Assembly (NCBI GenBank): GCA_019751475.1
Contig: JAIENH010000787.1
Span: 1 to 5,524, forward strand
DNA from: Cyclobacteriaceae bacterium
Lineage (GTDB): Bacteria; Bacteroidota; Bacteroidia; Cytophagales; Cyclobacteriaceae
Length of the DNA: 5,524 bases
Reading direction: 5' to 3'
This document shows, piece after piece, positions 1-5,524 of this stretch. The position numbers and the translations under genes were made by a program. Under the pieces are notes generated by a model that searched no databases, was not told the origin of the DNA, and was given only the letters and a program-made list of their open reading frames with translations. Numbering within the stretch: the first letter of the stretch is position 1; each line of letters starts with the position of its first letter.

Positions 1-3000
1 ACGAAGCCACCGTCAGCGTCTGAGTCTCCGCAGGAGGAGACGCTGCGTTTCAACGCCATCACGCTGTCGCGTTTCAGCATGTCGTTGATGCGCGTGCGAA
101 TGCGGTTGTTTACGTCAGCGGCTTTGTCATCAATTTTTTTCGTCAGTGGCTTGGTCAACTCCGCCACCACAGTCTTTATAATGTCTTTTACAATTTCCCG
201 TTGCTTGGGGCTTAGACGCGCAAGCAGTCCGCCCGACTTTGGATTGGCGGCTGGATCTTGAGCGGTAGCTACTCCCTCCTGGGGAAGAACATCACCTACC
301 GTGGAGGTAGCAGCTTGTGAAGAGGTGAGGTTAGCCAGGGTAGCGTTGGCTGCGTTCTTGATTTCATTTTGGTCGAGTTCAAGTTTTTTAGTGACCTCCT
401 GTTGGGCGCCATCATACTCTGACTGTACGTTGGCCACTTCCTGATCGCTGTTGGCTGTACCCGAAAAAGAAGTTTGGCTGGCAGCAGCCTTGGGCAGGTT
501 ACTATTGGGCGACAGCGTAAAAATGTTAACCGTAGGAGGTCCCTTTTCTCCACTTACATCATCACCCAATTCACCTTTCCCGGAAACGGCAAAAGAATAG
601 ATTCCAGAATTACTCCCGGCCGCAATTACATCTAGCGTGACCGGATAGCCACCCATCCGGGCCGACAAGTGCTGATCTAATGCGCGTGTACCGTTAGGGG
701 TGTAAAAACCTATGCGATAGTCTCCCCATGTGCGGAAGTTGGTGACTGCAGCTGCCTTTACTCCGAGGGCCGGCCACTCCAGGTCGATGGTCATATTGAG
801 AACGCGCTGGTCCTCAAATACGCCTCGCTGCACGGTGAGATTTACTTCTTGTTCGCCACCGTCTTTGTTGAAGACAAATGTCTTGCCGTCAAGTGTGTTG
901 AGAAAGCCGGGCTGAAAGCCCTCCCCGGTAACGGGAATAGTAAACGAAAAGAGATCGGTGTTACTAAATACGGGTAGCAAGATGCCACCGCGAAATGTGC
1001 CGGATGAAAGATTGTTTCGTTCGATAACCAAGTCGAGCTGCTGTACACGTCCTGCGAATGAATTGAAAGTGATGGCTTCATTTTGAAATGTTTTGGCCAG
1101 GGTAAAATTGAGCCCAAGTCCATCCACCCACGCATTGGTCGCGGCTGCTTCTTCACCCGTGAAAGTTTGAGTCAGGTCTTTTTTGAAGAGCAGTTGAGAA
1201 AACTGGTCAGTGAAGCTGTGATACTGAAGCTCAAAGGATTGAACATATACGCCTTTCCAGAAAGCGTTCGCTCCCTGCCTTCCCGGTGAGTTCTCTTCGG
1301 AAAGATCAATGGTGACAGTAGTGGGGTGAATGTAAATCCGGGTATTGTTGACCAACCTCAGGTCGTTGTCGAACGTTGTATTCAGATTTTCGATGTAGAA
1401 GAGTTGGCTGGTACGAGGAAAGGGAACCTTCACTTTGCCCCGTTGTTTCCCTTTTATTTTTTCAGGAAGCTGCAGATTGCCTTCGGCCCGTAGTTCGAAT
1501 TTATTACCACTGATAAGGAAGTCGGATTTTGGACTGAGTTGCAGTTGAAAATCCATCGGTTCCAGCAAGTCAAACTGATTTTGACTGCTCATTCGTGCAG
1601 CGCCCAGCAGCGTGTACTCGTCATAGTTCAGCCAACTGCGGTCCGACTTGACTATCGAGCTTCCTGCTTTTACAGGGTGTGGCAGTTGCCACTGCACTTC
1701 GCCTTCAATGGCAAGCTCGCGACTGTCTAATTTGTAGGCACGCGGATAGAATGTGGCTGTTCCATTTTTTTCGAAGCGAGGCTGGAGAATAATAGGCACG
1801 GGGTTGCTCATTTCATTGTAGAGCGATCCTTCTGTAAGGACCCACAATGTGCCAATGCGCCTCAGCTTTAGTCCTTCAAATGTAAAGTCTGTGCTATCGC
1901 GTAAGCCGGTGCGCACTCTGCCTACACCGGAAAAATTCAACGAATCTTTTGTCGTGGCTTTCTTTACAGTGACGATATGTGTCTTGGCAAAGAACCGGTC
2001 AATGATGGGCGGCCCTTTGAATTTTCGCACTTCGCTCTTGGCCACCGTCTGATTGCCGCTGTAGGCTGTTACTTGCCACGCATAGTCAAGTCCGCGCCTA
2101 AGCAGTTTCTTAATGACTACGTCCATGCCGCGATCAAAGAGTGTTCGAGATGTAGTCTGTGTGTGCCACACCGGGTTGGTGTCTATGGTCTGCTGCAAGT
2201 CCTGGCCATCATTCAGCACCACTATTTTTATTTCATAAACAAAGGGTTGATTGCGTAAACGCAGGTCTGGAGCTGACCACCGGAAATAAGGTCTGTCGGA
2301 TATGCCATAACCATGGTCATTTTCCGGAAACAGAAGATTAACCTTTCCACCTTCAGGATAACCATAGTGAAACCAGCATACTTCACTAAGACCGTTATTC
2401 TTAAATAAGTCACGGCCACCGACATCATTGGCGCGCACCTGGTAGACATACGTCTTACCAATATCAAGCGCAGGTTCCGCTACGGTGTAAATGAAAGAAG
2501 GCTGAAATTGCGGCTCGGACTCAAATATTCGCAGCACCTTGGCATTCGCAATGGACGTAAACGGATTAGCATACGGGTCTGTCAATTCATACACAGCCAA
2601 CCGGAACTCAGTGCCTTGCGTAGCATTGGGCGAGATACTATTTGCCAACTGCCATTGAAACGGTATGTTGAGCGGCAAGTAGGGATCGATGTAGGCACCA
2701 CATAACGGAGAGATTACCCGGGGTGGATCATTGAGTTTGATCCAAACGGTGGTGCAGGAGGTGTTCGAAAGAAGAACCCCCGTTGGATAATCCAATACCT
2801 CAATACAAAATGTGTAGGCGCCTTCCGGCAAACGACCATTTTGTTGCAATGCCTGGGCCGCAGGACCCAGAATAATCAGGTTTTTAAACTCGAAATATTC
2901 TGCAAGGTCTGCCCCTGCCAATCGTGTGGAGACACCCGGAGTGACAACAATGGGTGCAATCGGGCGATAGTCGGGGCGTGTCTCTAATTTAAGGTCAACA

Positions 3001-3233
3001 CTTTCAATTTTTAAGCGCAAGCGCACTTGCCACGTAGGTTCCCGAAAGTCATTGAAAACAAAATTGCAGCTTAATGCTGAAGAACCGGGGGCGAAATAAT
3101 CACTCAGGTACGTAGAGTAGGGCGGAGTAAGTACGGTAGAGGTAGTGACCGGAAACTTCTGCTGTGCATAGAGAGAAGAAGCACTGATGAGGCTCAGACA
3201 AAGTATCCAACGAAATAGCTTAGGTACTATCAT
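1..3233 (-). CDS. Giant secreted modular protein with fibronectin-III-like domains (3' end beyond the window)
   Basis: An uninterrupted minus-strand frame of 1077 codons starts at ATG 3233 and runs off the left edge without a stop, so the C-terminus is missing. Residues 1-23 form a Sec signal peptide (K5, R8, a Leu/Ile core, then LYA before Q24), so the product is exported. Residues about 31-168 form an N-terminal beta domain with the motifs LTPPYSTYLSDY and LPEGAYTFCIEV; C143 and C160 could pair across a hairpin. Two fibronectin-III-like modules follow (about 170-290 and 297-406). Each opens with a Pro-rich strand and an F-x-W motif (FQW, FRW) and ends with YQVRA or WQVTA. Residues 410-905 are beta-rich with no domain I recognise. 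Residues 925-1065 are Ala/Gln/Lys-rich and predicted helical, possibly coiled coil. The ATG overlaps the stop of the barrel gene upstream, which implies coupled translation. Similar N-termini occur, from memory, in large unnamed Bacteroidota proteins. Adhesive or structural surface protein is an inference; function is unknown. Confidence 0.9.
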   Translation of the reverse strand, partial: MIVPKLFRWILCLSLISASSLYAQQKFPVTTSTVLTPPYSTYLSDYFAPGSSALSCNFVFNDFREPTWQVRLRLKIESVDLKLETRPDYRPIAPIVVTPGVSTRLAGADLAEYFEFKNLIILGPAAQALQQNGRLPEGAYTFCIEVLDYPTGVLLSNTSCTTVWIKLNDPPRVISPLCGAYIDPYLPLNIPFQWQLANSISPNATQGTEFRLAVYELTDPYANPFTSIANAKVLRIFESEPQFQPSFIYTVAEPALDIGKTYVYQVRANDVGGRDLFKNNGLSEVCWFHYGYPEGGKVNLLFPENDHGYGISDRPYFRWSAPDLRLRNQPFVYEIKIVVLNDGQDLQQTIDTNPVWHTQTTSRTLFDRGMDVVIKKLLRRGLDYAWQVTAYSGNQTVAKSEVRKFKGPPIIDRFFAKTHIVTVKKATTKDSLNFSGVGRVRTGLRDSTDFTFEGLKLRRIGTLWVLTEGSLYNEMSNPVPIILQPRFEKNGTATFYPRAYKLDSRELAIEGEVQWQLPHPVKAGSSIVKSDRSWLNYDEYTLLGAARMSSQNQFDLLEPMDFQLQLSPKSDFLISGNKFELRAEGNLQLPEKIKGKQRGKVKVPFPRTSQLFYIENLNTTFDNDLRLVNNTRIYIHPTTVTIDLSEENSPGRQGANAFWKGVYVQSFELQYHSFTDQFSQLLFKKDLTQTFTGEEAAATNAWVDGLGLNFTLAKTFQNEAITFNSFAGRVQQLDLVIERNNLSSGTFRGGILLPVFSNTDLFSFTIPVTGEGFQPGFLNTLDGKTFVFNKDGGEQEVNLTVQRGVFEDQRVLNMTIDLEWPALGVKAAAVTNFRTWGDYRIGFYTPNGTRALDQHLSARMGGYPVTLDVIAAGSNSGIYSFAVSGKGELGDDVSGEKGPPTVNIFTLSPNSNLPKAAASQTSFSGTANSDQEVANVQSEYDGAQQEVTKKLELDQNEIKNAANATLANLTSSQAATSTVGDVLPQEGVATAQDPAANPKSGGLLARLSPKQREIVKDIIKTVVAELTKPLTKKIDDKAADVNNRIRTRINDMLKRDSVMALKRSVSSCGDSDADGGF

Positions 3234-4945
3234 CAATTTGAAAACGAATAGTTATACGTCACGCCTCCTCTAAATTCGGAAAATGAACCCATACTGGCTA
3301 CTGTGCCCACCCGGTGCAGCCATGAAAGATCAATGCCGAAAGTGTGTTTTGTCTTTGTTGTGTAAGACCCACCCAGCCGCGCAGTAATATTGCTGCTGGT
3401 TAGTTCTTTCATTTGATATGTCTGAATGTAGCTGGATGAAAAAGTCGTACGTATTTTTTTCTCCATAAGCATTTTGGAAGCGGAGAGAGTGGGGCCTGCA
3501 GAGATATTCTCCAATCCTGCTACCCGGTTGGAGTTAATGTTCATGTTGGTATTAATGCTTAGATCTTTGGCTGTCATGTTCACCACATATCCAGCATTGG
3601 CATTGTAAAATACAGAATTGTTGTTTTGGTTATCGGAGGCAACCTGGTAGTTGCTGTTTAGCACGATGGATTTAGTGATGGCGCCTTGCTGTAGCGAATA
3701 GCTTGCCCCGGCTGTGAAGTTATTGGTGACTTGCAAGTACAATAGCGAGTCGATAATCCCAACCTGTGATTGCTGAAAGAAACGTGTTTGAGTTGTGGTA
3801 CTGTTGAAGTTACTGTACGACAAAGTAATGTTTAGGCGATCACTTGCTGTGATGGATGTATTGATAGACCCAATGAACCTTGTTTGCCTTGCCTCCTGCG
3901 TATTGGTAAGATTGTTACGTTGCACACCTGCATTGACCGATACATTTAACTTGTTTTGAAAGAAGGCACTGGCTGCTCCTCCGGAGATGTCTTCAAAGTC
4001 ATTATTCATAAAAGGCGAGCCCATCGTTTTGTATTCCGGGCCCAACCTTCTGTACTTGGCATTCAATTGATACTTCTCAGCGCGATACGTCAACTGTCCT
4101 TGAAACGCGCTGTTGAATTGAGACGAAATGCGTGGTGTATACAATCCGCCTAAATAATTCGCATAGGTGTATTCAGCGTCTTGCTCAGGGTCCCGAATAT
4201 CTTTGGTGTATGCACTCAGCGCGTATTCAACATTCAGGTTTACCCGCTTACTCAGGTTTCTGCGTACGTTCAGACCACTGACAAAATTTTCGGCAGGCGT
4301 TATGCCCAGGCGTGCGGCCGAGGCCGCGTCAATAGACGATGGATCATCGCGACCACGAAATACAATAAAGTCAACTTCCTGTCCATTTTTGCCAAGCGTC
4401 ACCTTGGTGCCATATCCCCATCGTTCAAATGAGGGGATGCCAAACTCAAGATCATTGATGCCTCCCACCAATCGTGCCTTCGCCAGGCGCCCATACATGG
4501 CGCTTACTTTTACTGATCCGTTGGGCGGAGCAACTTCAACCCCGCCTCCCATGAAAATAGTACCGGCCAATGTAAACTCCGAGAAGTTTAAACTTCTATA
4601 CCCGATATGAAATGTTACCGACTTGTACTTCGGGCTAATGCCAAATTGATTGAAAGGTTGCGGATAGCGAAACGTATGATCCTGCTGACTAACAGTAAAT
4701 GTGAGGGGTGCAGTTATCTTCCAGTAGCTTAAAGTGAGGTTGGATGACACGAGCCAATAAAAAGGATCACGCCTTGCCGGAATACCCGATACACCATAGC
4801 CGATTGCACTGCCATTGACGGATCCTGAAATTTTAAACTCTGGTGGTTGAGCATAAGCACAGGTTAATATGCCTGATACCAAAATCAAAACGAGAGCAAA
4901 GACATAAAGAGGTTTTGAATTCAGAGCGAGCACAGGATCGGTCAA
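3233..4945 (-). CDS. Predicted outer-membrane beta-barrel protein, partner of the downstream giant protein
   Basis: This 570-residue protein has a Sec signal peptide: K11, a hydrophobic stretch at about 13-28, then AYA before Q33. C29 sits near the cleavage site, but ILTC is a poor lipobox, so cleavage by signal peptidase I is more likely than lipidation. The mature part is an almost continuous series of alternating polar/hydrophobic strands rich in Tyr, Asn, Ser and Thr, separated by short turns. It ends in an aromatic strand (YNYSFSN), as outer-membrane barrels do. A segment around residues 97-150 (NQFGISP, HIGYRSLNFSEFTLAG, then GGGVEVAP and AMYG) resembles, from memory, a recurring unnamed Bacteroidota outer-membrane family. 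The start is TTG: an in-frame TAA lies two codons upstream, no ATG precedes the signal peptide, and AAGG lies four bases before the TTG. GTG at 4933 is the alternative. Its stop overlaps the next ATG. A role in anchoring or exporting the downstream protein is inferred from context only. Confidence 0.88.
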   Translation of the reverse strand: MTDPVLALNSKPLYVFALVLILVSGILTCAYAQPPEFKISGSVNGSAIGYGVSGIPARRDPFYWLVSSNLTLSYWKITAPLTFTVSQQDHTFRYPQPFNQFGISPKYKSVTFHIGYRSLNFSEFTLAGTIFMGGGVEVAPPNGSVKVSAMYGRLAKARLVGGINDLEFGIPSFERWGYGTKVTLGKNGQEVDFIVFRGRDDPSSIDAASAARLGITPAENFVSGLNVRRNLSKRVNLNVEYALSAYTKDIRDPEQDAEYTYANYLGGLYTPRISSQFNSAFQGQLTYRAEKYQLNAKYRRLGPEYKTMGSPFMNNDFEDISGGAASAFFQNKLNVSVNAGVQRNNLTNTQEARQTRFIGSINTSITASDRLNITLSYSNFNSTTTQTRFFQQSQVGIIDSLLYLQVTNNFTAGASYSLQQGAITKSIVLNSNYQVASDNQNNNSVFYNANAGYVVNMTAKDLSINTNMNINSNRVAGLENISAGPTLSASKMLMEKKIRTTFSSSYIQTYQMKELTSSNITARLGGSYTTKTKHTFGIDLSWLHRVGTVASMGSFSEFRGGVTYNYSFSN

Positions 4946-5036
4946 TTGGCCTTACAATCTACCGAATTGATAGTGAATGCAAAAGCTGCTTAACGCAAGA
5001 ATTTTCACTGGAGATTAGTTTTTTGAAAGCAGCAGG
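4946..5036 (-). promoter_or_regulatory. Leader region of the barrel/giant-protein operon
   Basis: About 90 bases lie between the tRNA terminator and the barrel start. Because a terminator sits directly upstream, the promoter of the two-gene operon should fall here unless readthrough is used. I looked for the Bacteroidota -7 (TAnnTTTG) and -33 (TTG) elements. Only a weak partial match (the CTTTTG around 4982-4987) is present, so no promoter is placed. A 26-codon ATG frame here (5037-4959) has no recognisable features. Confidence 0.3.
4950..4953 (-). promoter_or_regulatory. Possible ribosome binding site (AAGG) for the TTG start of the barrel gene
   Basis: On the minus strand the sequence reads TAAGGCCAATTG, placing AAGG four bases before the TTG at 4945. 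The TAA in this string is in frame, so the reading frame cannot extend further upstream. The spacing is a little short, and Bacteroidota often lack Shine-Dalgarno sequences, so the site supports the start only modestly. Confidence 0.35.
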
Positions 5037-5127
5037 CATAAAAAAAGCGACCCTTAGAGTCGCTTTACTTCTAGTATCGGGGACAGGACTCGAACCTGTG
5101 AACTTTGGGTTATGAGCCCAACGAGCT
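5037..5127 (-). repeat. Duplicated tRNA-Met/terminator unit, copy 1
   Basis: This stretch matches 5435-5524 in the same orientation, about 398 bases away. It covers the CAT-A7 run, the terminator, the short linker and the 3' 53 bases of the tRNA. Within those tRNA bases only two positions differ (5077 and 5104 against 5474 and 5501). The terminator loops and linker differ more, including one single-base length change. Similarity stops in the D-loop only because copy 2 meets the window edge there, so the true extent is unknown. Confidence 0.85.
5040..5066 (-). terminator. Rho-independent terminator of the upstream tRNA-Met copy
   Basis: A perfect 8-bp inverted repeat, AAAGCGAC (5044-5051) and GTCGCTTT (5059-5066), flanks a 7-base loop. 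On the minus strand the stem is followed by an uninterrupted run of T (the A run at 5040-5046, shared in part with the stem). It begins about 9 bases beyond the 3' end of the tRNA, so it should end the tRNA transcript and separate it from the barrel operon. Confidence 0.85.
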
Positions 5128-5157
5128 ACTCCCGCTGGAGCGGGACTCAACCCCGCG
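5075..5157 (-). tRNA. Initiator-type tRNA-Met (CAT), aberrant copy with enlarged D-loop, possibly a pseudogene
   Basis: Read on the minus strand, the anticodon arm is TTGGG-CTCATAA-CCCAA, with anticodon CAT and three stacked G:C pairs, the hallmark of initiator tRNA. The D-stem has the initiator-type A11:T24 pair. The T-arm is intact (ACAGG-TTCGAGT-CCTGT). The 5' strand CGCGGGG faces CCCCGAT, so positions 1:72 and 2:71 are both unpaired; an initiator needs only the first mismatch. The D-loop is about 9 bases longer than usual and contains a hairpin, CCCGCT-CC-AGCGGG; pair 13:22 is T-G. Variable-loop base 46 is T where the neighbouring copy has G. The gene is 83 nt without CCA, which is not encoded, against about 74 for a normal initiator. 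It may be a decaying duplicate or a functional variant. The 5' boundary is the least certain part. Confidence 0.65.
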
Positions 5158-5434
5158 ATATGATTTAGTGGAGAACATGCTTCTCAACACTTAGTTTCTT
5201 CTTCCAGTGCCAACTGGCGCAATTCTTCAGCATGTGTGTGGCAAGCGCGAGACTCGTGCCTTGGTTTCCCTAAAGCCCCTAGGCTCATCTTGGTTGTGGA
5301 TTTTGTACTTGCAACACTCACAAACGAATTGCGCTGATTGAAATCTCCTTTGCAAATGGGACTTGGGTAACTGCGGCATAAATACTGCGCATATTCCACA
5401 CATGCCGAAGATTTGTGCAAGGGGTAACTTAAAA
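5158..5434. other. Intergenic spacer between the two tRNA-Met copies
   Basis: No gene is recognisable on either strand. A 78-codon minus-strand frame (5184-5420) has no signal peptide, domain or compositional sign of coding, and I do not call it. Two 9-base inverted matches span the spacer: GCGCAATTC (5217-5225) with GAATTGCGC (5326-5334), and GCATGTGTG (5230-5238) with CACACATGC (5397-5405). A short hairpin, GAGAA-CATGC-TTCTC (5171-5185), lies just upstream of the tRNA 5' end. The promoter for the aberrant tRNA copy, if it has one, should be in the left part, but none is evident. Confidence 0.5.
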
Positions 5435-5437
5435 CAT

Positions 5438-5464
5438 AAAAAAAGCGACCCGTATGGTCGCTTT
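5438..5464 (-). terminator. Rho-independent terminator of the right-edge tRNA-Met
   Basis: A perfect 9-bp stem, AAAGCGACC (5442-5450) and GGTCGCTTT (5456-5464), closes a 5-base loop (CGTAT on the plus strand). It is followed on the minus strand by a T run (A run at 5438-5444). It lies just downstream of the tRNA 3' end. Its stem is one base pair longer than that of the homologous terminator at 5040-5066. Confidence 0.87.
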
Positions 5465-5471
5465 ACTTTCG

Positions 5472-5524
5472 TAGCGGGGACAGGACTCGAACCTGTGACC
5501 TTTGGGTTATGAGCCCAACGAGCT
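5472..5524 (-). tRNA. Initiator tRNA-Met (CAT), 3' part; 5' part beyond the window
   Basis: The 53 visible bases run from the 3' strand of the D-stem (AGCTC) to the discriminator A. The anticodon arm TTGGG-CTCATAA-CCCAA carries anticodon CAT and the three G:C pairs typical of initiators. The variable loop is the canonical AGGTC, the T-arm is ACAGG-TTCGAGT-CCTGT, and the 3' acceptor strand is CCCCGCT. That strand would pair with a CGCGGGG 5' strand, leaving only position 1:72 mismatched, as an initiator requires. CCA is not encoded. It looks intact as far as it can be seen, and is the better candidate for the working initiator gene. Confidence 0.85.

Larger units (their letters stand above)
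5435..5524 (-). repeat. Duplicated tRNA-Met/terminator unit, copy 2 (cut by window edge)
   Basis: This is the second member of the direct repeat described at 5037-5127. It holds the terminator and the 3' part of an apparently intact initiator tRNA. The fact that the terminator is included argues for segmental duplication rather than two independent tRNA genes. Confidence 0.85.

Noticed and set aside
296..1156. Minus-strand frames of 85 and 104 codons inside the giant gene region
   Set aside because: They overlap in another frame the continuous 1077-codon reading frame, which has a signal peptide and modular domain structure and no internal stop.
4167..4610. Plus-strand 147-codon frame opposite the barrel gene
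   Set aside because: It lies wholly antisense to a well-supported coding sequence, and its low-complexity Ser/Arg/Pro content is typical of a shadow frame.
4857..4868. Lipoprotein signal (ILTC) in the barrel protein
   Set aside because: Leu at -2 and Thr at -1 do not fit a lipobox, whereas AYA before Q33 is a good signal peptidase I site and the mature protein is barrel-like.
4843..5115. Plus-strand 90-codon frame ending in the motif SGTGLEPVNFGL
   Set aside because: That motif is the well-known false peptide from the antisense strand of a tRNA. The rest lies antisense to the signal peptide of the barrel gene.
4959..5150. Minus-strand 63-codon frame running through the tRNA copy
   Set aside because: Its first half is simply the tRNA-Met sequence translated, a familiar annotation artefact. 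The remainder lies in the operon leader and shows no domain or signal peptide.
5184..5420. Minus-strand 78-codon frame in the spacer between the tRNA copies
   Set aside because: No ribosome binding site, domain or convincing coding composition is seen. A frame of this length is expected by chance in a spacer.
1..5524. CRISPR array, insertion sequence, transposase or phage integrase
   Set aside because: No regularly spaced repeats, terminal inverted repeats around a transposase, or recombinase motifs were found. The only direct repeat is the tRNA/terminator duplication.

Overview
The window looks like part of a Bacteroidota chromosome, most likely of the Cytophagales type. The evidence is the style of the two large envelope proteins: Sec signal peptides, a Tyr/Asn/Ser-rich outer-membrane beta-barrel, and fibronectin-III-like modules with a CIEV-type hairpin. 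Weak or absent Shine-Dalgarno sequences fit the same group. This placement is an inference, because no 16S rRNA or core marker protein is present.

Everything that codes is on the minus strand. Read in transcription order (right to left), the window starts with the 3' part of an initiator tRNA-Met gene cut by the right edge (5472-5524) and its rho-independent terminator (5438-5464). About 280 bp without a recognisable gene follow. Next comes a second initiator-type tRNA-Met(CAT) copy (5075-5157) with an enlarged D-loop and extra acceptor mismatches, and its own near-identical terminator (5040-5066). A leader of roughly 90 bp then leads to a 570-residue predicted outer-membrane beta-barrel protein (3233-4945), which appears to start at TTG. 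Its stop codon overlaps by one base the ATG of a very large secreted protein (1-3233). That gene is open for 1077 codons and runs off the left edge, so its C-terminus is not seen.

The barrel and the giant protein form one translationally coupled unit. A plausible reading is that the barrel anchors or exports the giant modular protein, or assembles a surface structure with it. No biochemical function can be assigned from sequence. I recall both families as recurring, unnamed Bacteroidota envelope proteins, and the pair is the best candidate here for an undescribed system. The tRNA pair is a separate story: a local duplication of an initiator tRNA plus terminator in which one copy seems to have diverged or decayed.
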